Shown piece by piece: positions 11,281 to 22,366 of a stretch of DNA of 64,000 bases. Made by a program: the position numbers and the translations under genes. Position 1 is the stretch's first letter. Each line of letters opens with the position of its first letter. Where the stretch lies: assembly GCF_016808335.1 (NCBI RefSeq), contig NC_053142.1, positions 46,047,674 to 46,111,673 of the forward strand, written 5' to 3'. The notes under the pieces were generated by a model. That model ran no database searches and was not told the DNA's origin. It saw only the letters and a program-made list of their open reading frames with translations. This DNA comes from Panicum virgatum (taxonomy: Eukaryota; Streptophyta; Magnoliopsida; Poales; Poaceae).

Positions 11281-12451
11281 CCTTTGTGTGTGAATTCGAG
11301 GAAAGACCAAATATTGAAGGAGCTGCATCTATTACGTGTCCCGATAGGAAATATGCAGAGCTACCACATCTTCCTAGCAATAATTTTTACAAAACCCAAT
11401 GGACGACTCCATTCGAGTTGTATAAATACATAGTATTATGAAGTAGACTTGTTGAGTGGAACACCTGGGAACATCTTGTTTGGTCTTTCCTCGAATGGAG
11501 TTCCATGCCATCCGTTTTTTTCCCCATTGAAGTAAAAATGTACGCAATAGTTTAATCTTATCCGTTAGAAAAAGACTTGCTGAGTGGAACATCTTGAAAC
11601 ATCATTTTGAGTCTTTCCTCGAATGGAGTTCCATGTCATCTGATCTTTTAATCCTGCCTATATAATAAATTAATCTTAGTAAGTCTACTTTACTTTAATG
11701 TAAGCAGAAAGGAAGAGAAAGAAAGAATGAAACTAAGTTATAAAGACTAAGGGAGATGACACTAAGATCACAAACCTTTCACAGAATTGGGTGTATCTTC
11801 AACTTTGAGTATCGTCCATCCTGAATGGGGCATAACAAAGTAAAGATACACCCCAAAGTCACAACTAAAATAAAATTTGCATATAAGACGAATAAGATGC
11901 AAAACAAAACTATGGAGAGATAAGATAAACATGATAGATAGAAGTGTATCCCGGCCTCAAAGTTGTGACTAAAAACATCTACTCATTAAATATACCAAAA
12001 ACCAGATGATACAATTTTTTTAGGCCAACACATTATTACCAAAACAAACATAAAAACCTTACTTAATTAGCATCTTTACCACCCTTTGCTGGAGGACAGC
12101 TTAGAGATCAATATTACAATTCCACCAAAGTAAGCTAAATATGCAACACATGTTGGCTACTAGCTGAAATAAATAGGCCCAACACAATTTAAAAGGATAC
12201 CAGTTGAGTAAAACACTAACAAACAATGTTATTAGAGAGTTATATGATATTTAGTTATTCACAATTATACAATAGTCAGATAGTGCTAGTGCCCAATTAA
12301 AATACATCCAGATGAGCAAACAAAATTAATACCTTGTGGAGCATAGCAAAAACACAGGAGCGTTGTGGACCAGCACCAGCCAATATTGTGCACGTTACAG
12401 CAGCACTAAGAACTTGCTCTTGAGCATTTTCATCAATTTCTCTGACATCAC
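11281..12451. other. AT-rich intergenic DNA with a local duplication
   Basis: No gene was recognised. Two related blocks at about 11448-11520 and 11572-11645 share GTCTTTCCTCGAATGGAGTT and the preceding GAGTGGAACA context, so about 124 bp has been tandemly duplicated. The rest is AT-rich and shows nothing else. Confidence 0.5.
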
Positions 12452-12985
12452 ATGCAAATTAGACCTCATTAGAATTGCAACTTTTGGCGGGATTTGAAGA
12501 AAAAGGAAACAATATCATCATCTCATATTGCTTAATAAATTGCGCACGACCAATACACAAAACATAAAAATGTTGCTAAACAAAAATGAAATAAGACATA
12601 ACACAGAAGGGCAAAGTAATAGAATTCTATTCTTTGAAGACGGTTGCAGGAATTCAACATGAGACTGGCAAGGCTTGGGTTTGGTCCGAAAGCACTGCAA
12701 CATGCATCGATCTTACCAGTCCAGTGCCTACAGCACACTGAAGTTTACATCCATAATGTTTATGCCGGCCTAAGTTTGTGTTAAGATAACAAAAGTTCGA
12801 ATGTATTTGTTCAAGTAATGCTTTTAGTCTGTACCTCCAACTAAATCATTTGATACAAATCCACTAAAAAGAGATAAAAAAAATATCCGTGAAAAGCATG
12901 GAATTCCTCCTGGACCCAGTTATAAATAGCTACCCGACCTTTCCTCTCTTCACCACTCCACTCCCCGAGTCGGCGTGACGCGACG
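12452..12985. repeat. Duplicated segments A'-B'-C' (copy 2)
   Basis: Here the counterparts of 891-1080, 7125-7320 and 11073-11280 are contiguous. The ICMT gene that separates A from B in copy 1 is absent, as is the 3.75 kb gag element that separates B from C. A TATA box (TATAAATA) lies at 12921-12928. This copy gives the empty site that proves the gag-element borders. Confidence 0.85.
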
Positions 12986-13153
12986 TGACGCGACGCTCCT
13001 GCAGACACTCGCCGCAGTCCTAACTCGTCGCTGCGTGAACCGGCGAGTACATGGCCGCCGCGTCCTCATCGCCATCGTCTCCGCCAACACTGCACCTGTC
13101 GTCCGTGGAGCGCGCAGGCCCGTCCATGGCCCCGGGCGAGCTGGGCGACGGCA

Positions 13154-13632
13154 CAGGGCCCTCCAAACAGAGGGGCCCCAAAGTAGTTACTGTTATTATT
13201 ATTGCATTATTGCATATAGAATTTTGTTAACCATTCTTGTTACTGTTGCATCTTCGGAAAGGTGTTTTTTCTAAACTCAAGTTATTGAAATCCTATTTGC
13301 GTTCTACTATGACACAAGAAAGACTCAATGGGTTGGTGACAATAGCAACTGAAAATGATATCCCGGAGGAGATCAACTACGTAGATATAATTGAAGATTT
13401 CATTTCTAAGAATACGAGAAGAGTGCTGCTCTTTAGTAGAACATGAGGTTAGTTGTATTTTTGTAGTTTTACCATTCTCTTTTGATATATTTCAAAATAG
13501 TGTTTGAAATAATACGTACTAAAGTTACATATTTGTATGAAAAATATTAGTTATATTTAATATATTATTCTTATATATTTAGGGCCTCACTTTACATTTC
13601 GTCCTGGGGTCTCCAATTCCTGGAGACGGCCT
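13154..13632 (+). mobile_element. hAT transposon remnant
   Basis: A CAGGGCCC-type start and a right part containing GGGCCTCACTTT and CCTGGGGTCTCC resemble ends of TTF/ZMYM1-type hAT elements. The transposase C-terminus lies inside. Borders are approximate because no exact 8-bp duplication was identified. Confidence 0.5.
13195..13446 (+). pseudogene. hAT transposase C-terminal dimerisation domain, frameshifted
   Basis: The reading runs ILLTILVTVASSERCF, then continues in the next frame as SKLKLLKSYLRSTMTQERLN and on through an IEDFISKNTRR-like end. This is the hATC dimerisation domain of TTF-type/ZMYM1-like hAT transposases. An extra T in the run at 13265-13270 shifts the frame within the SERCFSKLK motif. 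No catalytic domain was found upstream, so this is a fragment. Confidence 0.8.
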
Positions 13633-14110
13633 CGATCATGGAGGCTTTGGTGCGATCTACGTAGGGAGCATGGGACTTGCCGAGGGGTTTGAGCGTTTGG
13701 GTTTGCTGATTTGGCGCATACGGTCTGGCGCATTGCACGATTGAATTCACCGGCCCGGTTAATTTGGGGGCGTGCTAGCGTCTGGCGTTTCAACGTTTTA
13801 GCCTTTGCTGGAAGTAGCGAGCGCCGCTTCGTTGGCTGTTTGTTGTTTTATTGTTTGTTTTAATCAGATGAATTAGCAGTGCCGTCATTGGATCGTTTAA
13901 GTGTTTTTATGGTTAATTTTTGCAATCTACTCCACCGAGAAAAAAAAAGGATGTTAGATGAAGCTTTGGTCATGCGTCGCTATAAAATTTACAAACTTTT
14001 TCACAGTAGGCTGCCAGCATAATCAGATCACGCTTTACCAGCAAAAAAAAAACAGATCAGGCTTTAGCTCCAGTAGGCTGTAGCTAATCAATTATGTTGT
14101 CTTTTGCAAG
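13633..14110. other. No gene recognised
   Basis: Intergenic or intron-like sequence between the hAT remnant and the first identifiable mutarotase exon. The expected first coding exon of the mutarotase was not found here or upstream. The ORF starting with ATG at 13051 lies where a first exon might be, but its translation does not convincingly match. Confidence 0.4.
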
Positions 14111-14942
14111 GTCCACCCATATGGAGGTCATGTAACCTCTTGGAAGAGTGACCATGGAGATGAGTTACTTTTTGTCAGCAGCAAGGTGCCGAAGCATTCA
14201 AGATGTATGGCAAAACTCATTTTATTTTCAGAAATCCGTGCTACAAAAATTGACTGCTTGAATTTTATTTTAAAAATTAAATGAACCATATATGTGCCGT
14301 TTGGAACACAATGAAATCTTGAGAAACATGGATTTGCAAGGAACCGTTTATGGGTTATTGATGATAATCCTCCACCTTTGCCAGTAAACACTGCTATAAA
14401 AACTTTTGCTGATCTCATTTTGAAGCCTTCTGAAGAAGATCTCAAGATTTGGCCTCACAGGTTCGTGTTAGACCATCCCGAGCTTATGTTCATGCCTTCT
14501 TTCTTTTATGTAGTACATGTCTGATTCTGCTCCTCATCTATCTTTGAATAAATTATGACTTGCAGCTTTGAATTTTGATTAAGAGTTGCTCTTGCATCTG
14601 GAGGAAATTTGATTCTCATTTCTCGAATCAGAAATACCAATATTGATGGAAGAACTTTCTCATTTCAATTTGCATATCATACATACTTGTCTGTATCAGA
14701 CATAAGGTATGCACCCTTTTTTAACCAATCTGTTCCCCCTTTTCTCAGGTTTCCATTCTTGTTAAGTGAAACTTCTCCAAGAATCTGGAACCGGAACTGT
14801 GGACCTTTCTTGCATGACTTTCCAGTGATGTGTTCAATTTACTTGTATTATGCTTGTGTCATTGGTATTGAACCGAACTTGATAATGCAAAACCTTTCTA
14901 GAAGCTGTTGGGCTGCTGGCGAACCTTTATACTATACTTTTA

Positions 14943-15114
14943 GGGTCTGTTTGGTTGGATACCAAAATGTGGGCGGGTATGCCAATCTTTTTACCAAAAC
15001 CTTGGCAAGTTTAGAATAGGACTTGGTTAGGTGGACTACCGTTTTGGCATTCAGCCAAATGAGTGTTAAAATTTATAGGCTTGCCCACATTTTGGAAGCG
15101 AACCAATCAGACCC
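14943..15114. mobile_element. Tourist-like MITE, 172 bp
   Basis: Terminal inverted repeats GGGTCTGTTTGGTTGGATA and GGGTCTGATTGGTTCGC, extended by a related CCAAAATGTGGGC stretch, are flanked by TTA on both sides (14940-14942, 15115-15117). These are PIF/Harbinger (Tourist) hallmarks. It sits in an intron of the mutarotase pseudogene. Confidence 0.85.
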
Positions 15115-16816
15115 TTAGTGTAGGCACACATCAATGTTTTAGACCACAGGAGACAGGTCATGTACTTTAGTTGTATTGGTAAGGAGGGAACTGAAAGTTG
15201 GAGAAAATAGGCATTAACAGACATTTAGTATAATGTACCTTATGTCAATTCAAACTGTTGAGAATTCAATGGTTTTCGCTTGCTTACTCAAGCCACAAAT
15301 ATTCTCAGTGAAATACGCGTTGAAGGGCTGGAGACATTTGTAGCAGAACCGTCCAAATTAACCGGCTTAAGTGCGCTAACTATCATCTTAATAAATAATC
15401 AAGTTACCACGCACTTAAAACGGTGTAATCCGACAGTCTATTGGGTAATTCCCGATTAAACTACTGTACTCCAGGATCACAATTTGCACCAGAAGTCTCA
15501 CATGAAGACGAGCACAGGTGATACAAGCATACAGAGATTCTCAAATTAATTTACAATATTGGTTTTACATAAAGGTTTTGAATACAAACTACAGAGTTCT
15601 AACGCAGTGGAAATTAAAACAGAGTTCGAATACAATACGGTAACTACGAACGATGATACAATGTGAGCTCCACATCTTGCCCACCGATGTGATGCCAACC
15701 TGCCCGAGCTTCACGGGGAAGACCGGACCCACTCAACTGTCCACCCAAGAGGAAGCGGTTGTCCAATCCAGGACGCATAGACCTCGTCGAAGTCAGCGGG
15801 AACACAACCTGCTCAGATGGATTACAACAACAACCCTGAGTATACTAATACTCAGCAAGACTTACTTGACTATGATATATACTTAGCCGACTCCTAGACA
15901 TGCAGGCTTTTGGCTCTGGGGTTTGTTTTGCTGAAAAGCTGCTAGTAGTGAATCCTTACTTTTCATATTTTAGCTCAAGTTTAGTATTGGAGTACCAACT
16001 AGGTTTTCTGAAACATCTAGAGCACACAGGGTAGATCAGATTAATCCTCTAGTAAAATACAATCAAACGTCTTCATTCCATTCTCATTTCCATCATTTAC
16101 TACGATGTGACAGAAAGATCAAGGTTCTCTTAACCGAGAGAGATGGCGAATCGATCCAATTTAACCTTGCAAGGTAGACCTAACTCACATGACACATGCA
16201 AGCCCCGTCGGGCCACACACGTCAGCTGTTCCCAGTGTTACTACGACCTCTGAACCTCGCCTGCTAAAACCCAGGTGAAGGGCCCCTCACGGCGAACTCC
16301 CGGAGAACCCAGAGGCGACAACAATCCAACACCCGCCATCATCCCACGCCCAGCGTAGCAGATTGAGATTCAAAATATCGTTGTAACTCGGTACACAGTT
16401 TACTTGTTTCGACTACCTCCTACTTCCGGCATGTGGTTCGTACTGTTCAAACTTGATCAATGTGCCAACAACGGTACGGTCCTCAACCGACACAGGTGGA
16501 GATTTACTTTCCAATCATTTCATATCCATAATCAAACTCATTCCCGCCCGATCTCCATTTCTCTTTTCCTCTTTGGTTCATTCTCAAGTAACTTTGCCAA
16601 AAGAAACAAGGACCTATAACTCGCGAGTGACAGGAATCACTCGACTTCTACCGAATCCTAATTAAGCATTGCAGTACTAACGACATGCACACTAGTAGAG
16701 ACTCATAGGTACCTATGGGAAAAAACATGCATACTAGGGTTTTATACAACTCCTATAAATATAAATGCACAATACTTAGATAAACATTGAATACTAAAAG
16801 TAAGGGTTATGATCCA

Positions 16817-16957
16817 GGGCTTGCCTTGCAGGTCAGCGGGGTTAGCGACTTCTTCTTGAGCTTGCTCAATTGTTTCCTCCTGCTGCTCTCCTGCTTGTGG
16901 CTCCTGGACCGGCTCAGCAACCAGCTCGTAGACTACTTCGTTCGCGGCGTCTACACG
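16817..16957 (-). other. Conserved coding block of the TGTAACACC family (copy A)
   Basis: The minus-strand translation runs VDAANEVVYELVAEPVQEPQ and, after a Q/E-rich stretch, ends in LQGKPW. The same block occurs in element B and in the element at 38738, with differences mostly in the Q/E-rich middle. It could be a real exon of a small element-encoded protein; I know no function. Confidence 0.6.
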
Positions 16958-19270
16958 TATGAAAAGATGTCATGCAAGAGTTACAACGATGATACAAAGC
17001 ACTCAGGATGCAATGTGAGGCAATTAAAAGAAAGACACGACTGGGTAACATCTAATGAGTAAATAAGCAACCCAATACAATTTATTTCAGTAGCAAGCAA
17101 CTTCAGCAAAACAAAGAAAATTAACCCACATTCTGATCATGACACAACTAACAGGATTACAACTGAACAACAATTTACTGGAAAGCACATATGCAGAAAA
17201 AGATTTTCTAGCAACAAAATAAAAAGGAAAACTATAGCTAGGAACTAAACAAAAGCAAAAACTTAACTTGCATAAATGATATAGCCATAAAAATTTACCA
17301 GCAAGGCAATACATTGACCAGGTATGCCACAAAAATTTATCAGCATTTATTGACAACCGAAATTATTTATTTTAGTGGAATATAAACAGAACAACAATGG
17401 ATCCACAAACATGCACATAGATTCTACACATGAAAATTTTACAGTGAACTAGATATGCAAAGAGTAAGCTACTGCATAAATTTCATAATTTTTGGACAAA
17501 TATTGATGCAGATACAAAATAAATAAGCTTGAGCACAAAGTAAAATATAACACATGCAAAACTAATATAACACAAGCATGGATATTTTTCCTCTGAAGCT
17601 CTGGATCTAAATAAGCTAACAAAATTTAGTTTGCATTTTTAGTATTTTTCTGTGATTTGTTATGCATTTACAAAATCTCAGCCAAAATAAATGATTTTAG
17701 AAAAATCCTAAACCCTAAACAGGAGCTGACAGCTGGACCCCATATGTCAGTGGGAGGCCCAGCCCAGCCCCCAGCTTGCCAGCGCCATGGCCCTGGCCAT
17801 GGCCACGGCCATGGCCACGGCCAAGCACGGCGGCGGCGGCGTTCCCGCCGGCGCAAGGCCGGCCGGCGGTGGGGCGACGCAGGCACGCGGGCGAAGCGGG
17901 TAGGGGGCGTGTGACGGAACTGCCAAATTAAAACTCTAAATTAAGCCTAATGGCCGTCATTTGAACATATCGGGCGCATTAGCTTAATGGTTTAATTTGA
18001 CAGCTCTTTCTCAGCCCACATCCCGATCAAAACAACACCGATAGTCTCACGCGAAGGTGAGCACAGATGGTACAAGCACGACATATATTTCAAATACAAC
18101 AATATACATAAGACTCTATCTGGAGTTTTACAAACCAAGTTTGAATACATACCTAGTTTATAAACTTTACAATACCGAAATTAAGGTTCAAATAAAAGAA
18201 AGGGCCTACAACTACCAAAAGAATATCCTAGGGAGATCCCTAACTAAGCGTCTGGCTCCACAACCTCCCATCCCTCTCCGTCCCGGCGGATGAACTTAAC
18301 GCAGTAGGGACAGAAGTCTACGTCTGAGTGCCCTAAATAATATTTCAACAAAAGCCCTGAGCAACTAATACTCAGCAAGACTTACCCGACCAGTGGGTAT
18401 AACTTAGCCCACATACCTAGACAAGCAAGACTTTTGGCTGGTGGTTATTTTGCAGAAAACAGCGACTAAAGTAATTCCTTAATTTCCATATTTTAGCTCC
18501 AGATTCTATATAAATTAACTATAGTCCAATATTTACTTAAACCAACTATAGCAAACATAGTGGCGCAAACAATAATAGTTCAATGTGTTCATTCTCATAT
18601 ATATATATATATATCAAAACACTACGATGCGACGCAGTGATCAAGGTGCTCATATCCGAGAGCGACTGACGGCGAATCGATTCGATTTAACCTTGCAAGG
18701 TGGACCTAACCAACACGGCACGCAAAAGCCTCGTCGGACCCCACACACCAACCCTTCCCCTCCCCGCCTCGAACTACAGGATCGCTCCACCATCATATGG
18801 TCAGCCGAGCTCAACGTGAGACCATCAAAAGTAAATACGTACAACCCATTTCTCCGCGACTACTCGACTACCCCAGGAGGTGAGATGAGATCCTGTACTT
18901 TCGAAGTGAGGCAGTACTAGACTTACCGGTTTCGACTACCTCCTACTCCCGGTATGCGGTTAGTACAGTTCAAACATGATCAGCAGGGCCGACAACGGTA
19001 CGGTCCTTAACCGACACAGACGGAGCTACACTTTTCTCCGCCCGGTCTCAAACTCCATTCTTCCTTCCCTTCCAAGGTTAGTAACTCATATATGGAAACA
19101 TGAAATAACCTATCTAGTATAGTATTTCTATCGTCCTATACACACTAGTATAACTCAAGAAAGCCTAGGGTTCATGCAACTAGGGTTTCAAACAACTCCT
19201 AAACGTAATGCACAAGTAATAAATACATATATAGGTGTCATAATTTAAATTAATAAGATGTACACCGGGG

Positions 19271-19416
19271 CTTGCCTTCGGGCTGCTGCTCAGAGCTGGG
19301 GTCAGACGGGCCTTGGGACGGATTCTCACGCCTCTCCTCCTGGGCTTGCTCCGGCTGCTCCTGCGGTGCCGCAATCACCTCATACACAACATCCTCAACG
19401 GCGGATGCTACACGAA
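19271..19416 (-). other. Conserved coding block of the TGTAACACC family (copy B)
   Basis: The minus-strand translation has SAVEDVVYEVIAAPQEQ, then a Q/E-rich part and EGKPR. It aligns with blocks at 16817-16957 and 39595-39745. The plus-strand ORF overlapping it (19313-19792) is a shadow. Confidence 0.6.
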
Positions 19417-19454
19417 TGCATATGAAATAATTGAGTGTAGCTCAAATGATGTAA

Positions 19455-20005
19455 CTACTATACTTCAACTGAAATGCCACGCGGACTGTCCGCACCCAAG
19501 TGGCGGACTGTCCGCAGTTCCACTCTGCAGACCCACCAGAACCAACTACCTCTCTGGACAAGTTTCAAATCTATACGGCGGACTGTCCGCTCTCAAACAG
19601 CGGACCGTCCGCAGTTTAACTCCACGAAACCACCGGAGGCAACGACGCCTCTGGACAAATTTTAAACTCTACGGCAGACCGTCCGGCCCTCCTTGGCGGA
19701 CCGTCCGCAGTTCACTCTATCAATCCACCAGAGACGACAACGTCTCTGCACAAAATTCTAAACTCTACAGCGGACTGTCCGCTCTCCAATAGCAGACCGT
19801 TCGCAGTTCAACCCTGCGAACCCACTAGAGACAACATCGTCTCTGGACAAATCTCGAACTCTACGGCGGACTGTCCGCTCTCCAATAGCGGACCATCCTC
19901 AGTTCAATCCTGCGAAACCATCAGAGACACAACATCTCTGGACAACTTTAACCTGACCTACGGATTGTCCGGCCCTCCTAGGCGGACCGTCCGCGATTCC
20001 TATCT
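19455..20005. repeat. Array of paired CGGACNGTCCG palindromes, period about 97 bp
   Basis: About six units, each built as a CTCTGGACAAA-like stretch, CTCTACGG, a first word (GGCGGACTGTCCGC), an 8-10 bp spacer, a second word (GCGGACCGTCCGC), and a stretch ending near CCACCAGAGACGA. The CTCTGGACAA landmark recurs at about 19551, 19650, 19746, 19839 and 19936. Later units are more degenerate. Confidence 0.85.
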
Positions 20006-20558
20006 TTTGACACCGCGCACCGCCACCAGTGAGGCCGTCGCGGCGCCGCGGCGCGCCGTTCCCGGTGACGGTGGCCCGACCGACGGCGAGGCTATCACTA
20101 CACCATCTACTGGACGAGGTGCACACGGGCAAGGGTGACTCACGCGGAGAAATCGAGCCAAACCTAGTCAGCGATGTGTGGCCCGTGGTGGCAAGAATGA
20201 CTTCGTCGAGAACGTGTGTGGAAACAATGTGAACGTGGAGGAATGAGGGGTGCATGAGCATTAGCGACTCACTTACAATTGATTTGAGCCCTTGGGCGAA
20301 GGAAATGGAGCTCGGACGATGGAGTTCCACGGTGAGGTCGAGTTTGGACCAAACTAAGACCGACGGCCGGGGAATCCGAGATTCCCGGCGAGGTGGGGCT
20401 GTGGCTGTGGTTGGAGGAGTTGAGGAGGGAGCTAGGGAGGTGGTCGAGCTTCCGGTGCGGTGGATTTGAAATCCATGGAGGGGAGCTCGCGAAATCGGAC
20501 GGCGAACGAGAGGGCGCTCAAGCGTCTCCCATGGCGTCGGGAGGGAAAGGGAGAGTGA

Positions 20559-20561
<3 letters not shown>

Positions 20562-20616
<55 letters not shown>
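20562..20616. repeat. (GA)n microsatellite
   Basis: An uninterrupted GA dinucleotide run of about 27 units. The ORFs reading (RE)n or (SL)n across it are artefacts. Confidence 0.95.
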
Positions 20617-20619
<3 letters not shown>

Positions 20620-20901
20620 GGGAGTGGGCGCGGGTGGATGAGGAGGATGTGCTCGCCTTCAATGCGGCGTACGGGGTGGCCGGGGAAGAGCTCGATGGCC
20701 GGCACGTGGCGGCGACCGACGATCCTCGGTCACGGAGTAGATGAAATAGAGTGCGTCGCGGACCGTCCGCCGCCTCAAGCAGACTATCCGCGAGGCAGGG
20801 TGTTACAGGGCGCCGGTGTGTGTGGCAGCTGTGCGCGAGCTCGCGCAGGGGCAGCCCGCGACGGGCGCCGGCAGCACTGTACGGCGGCCACGGCGGCGCG
20901 G

Positions 20902-22366
20902 TGTTGACGCTCCTTAGCGCCCCAATTTATATACCACAAGCGCACGGATCATGGTAGCTTTTCCCTTAGAGTATTTCCCCAAGGTTTATCAATCCGTGGA
21001 TCGACAATGAACTACCTAAGGTTTTCCATCTAATCTAACGGATCTATCCTAACATGAAGTATTGATTGCATATAAAGGGTAAACCTTTGATAGATATGAG
21101 TGATGTGCAAAGGTTGATCTCATCCATGAACATCGGTAAGGATAAAGCATGACCGAAGGCATGACTAAACCTATCACACGCATTCTAGTTGTAGTTCTAG
21201 CTAAACGAGTAAGCACAACATGCATCTCATCCAAAGCCTCTTTAAACCAAAACCTCCAATCCGACCCCTCGGAAACCCCCCTACTCAGGCCACGCCCTGT
21301 CACGACACTCCCTTTGGACAAGGGCACCCAGAAGCACGCTAGTGTCGAACCCCCTTGGGTAGATCCGGTATGAACTCCTAGCCACCATAGCTACAAGAAC
21401 ACCCCATGCAATCTATCTCGAAAATAGATCTAGGAATAAGCGCACCCAAGGCAAGAACAAAATCAAAGAGGAGAGACATTATCGCTGAATAGATCGGATG
21501 ACATGAAGACATTACTCACATAATAGATTCGTTTGGATCGTCACCGCCGCGTATACACCATTGACAACTCCAACTAGCTCATGAACTCCACCATGGCACA
21601 ACCACGCAGGGAGGCCATGGCGGCTAGGGGTGGCCTAAGCCATCTCCTAGACAACTTCGAAGACTTGTGGCGGCCGTCGTCTCCCTCCGGTCTTAGCCCT
21701 AGGTTTTCATCGAGTTCTGGGTGGATGGATGCCCCGAGTTGAATAAGGTGCGAGCTATTTATAAGCCGAGGAAGCCACCGGTCGAAGGGGAGGCCGAACC
21801 GCCTCGGAAACGGGCTAGGCCAGCCGGCCCCATGGGCCTAGACCGGCCGGCCTACCCTCTTTCGGGCCCGCCTCGGTCTCATCTTTCGCGTGTAGACTCC
21901 TCGCATCTTCTAGAGTTTATGTCCTTCATGATTGCACCCCTTTGGACGTCGTTATCTTGGAGATATCTTCGAGGAAAGGATGGGATAGGGAATCCTTCCT
22001 TAAATCTTCATTTGCTTTGCTTAATCCCGAAGTATCTTGATCTCATCTTCGTGGGCTTGGTCCTTTGGGCTCTCTTGGAGGATGGATGTGCATGGATGGG
22101 CTTCGAATCAACATGGGCTTTAGTCCTTTCTTTGGGTTTTGGCCTTCGTCTTTCTCTGTGTTGGCGCTCGATCACGGGCCTCGTCATTTCATGCTCTAAA
22201 ATAGGCCAAAAATCTGCAAAAACAAAGTTCCTCCAAAATATATGTGCAAACGTGAAAATGACCAGTAATTAGGCCGGGGTTAGGACGGTTAGTGATTTTG
22301 ATATTAAATTCATGCCATTATCAAGGATAAACAAGGGATAAAATGGGTACTTAAGGAGCGCCAACA
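20902..22366. mobile_element. TG...CA element C, nested in A, 1465 bp
   Basis: The ends TGTTGACGCTCCTTAGCG and, inverted, TGTTGGCGCTCCTTAAGT form a short imperfect inverted repeat. TSD CGCGG flanks it (20897-20901, 22367-22371). The left part contains sequence of the CAAGCGCACGGATC type common near grass retroelement ends. No protein was recognised. It may be a solo LTR. Confidence 0.8.

Larger units (their letters stand above)
17910..20807 (-). mobile_element. TG...CA element B, nested in A, 2898 bp
   Basis: The ends are TGTGACGGAACTGCC and GGCAGGGTGTTACA, with TSD GGGCG at 17905-17909 and 20808-20812. It is of the same family as its host A and as 38738-41277: they share the terminal words, a segment containing ACCTTGCAAGGT-type sequence, the hairpin near 18357 and the coding block. 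Unlike A it carries an array of CGGACNGTCCG words (19455-20005) and one more pair near 20757. A (GA)n microsatellite lies at 20562-20616. No LTR pair and no transposition proteins were seen. Confidence 0.85.

Noticed and set aside
13051..13190. ORF with a good ATG context as first exon of the mutarotase
   Set aside because: It lies in the right place, but the translation does not match the expected N-terminus convincingly and it runs into the hAT remnant.
19455..20005. CRISPR-like array
   Set aside because: Regular spacing and palindromic repeats, but plant nuclear context, no cas genes, spacers themselves repeated, and location within a transposon.
19899..20705. 268-codon minus-strand ORF
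   Set aside because: Translates the palindrome array and the (GA)n microsatellite inside element B; no domain.
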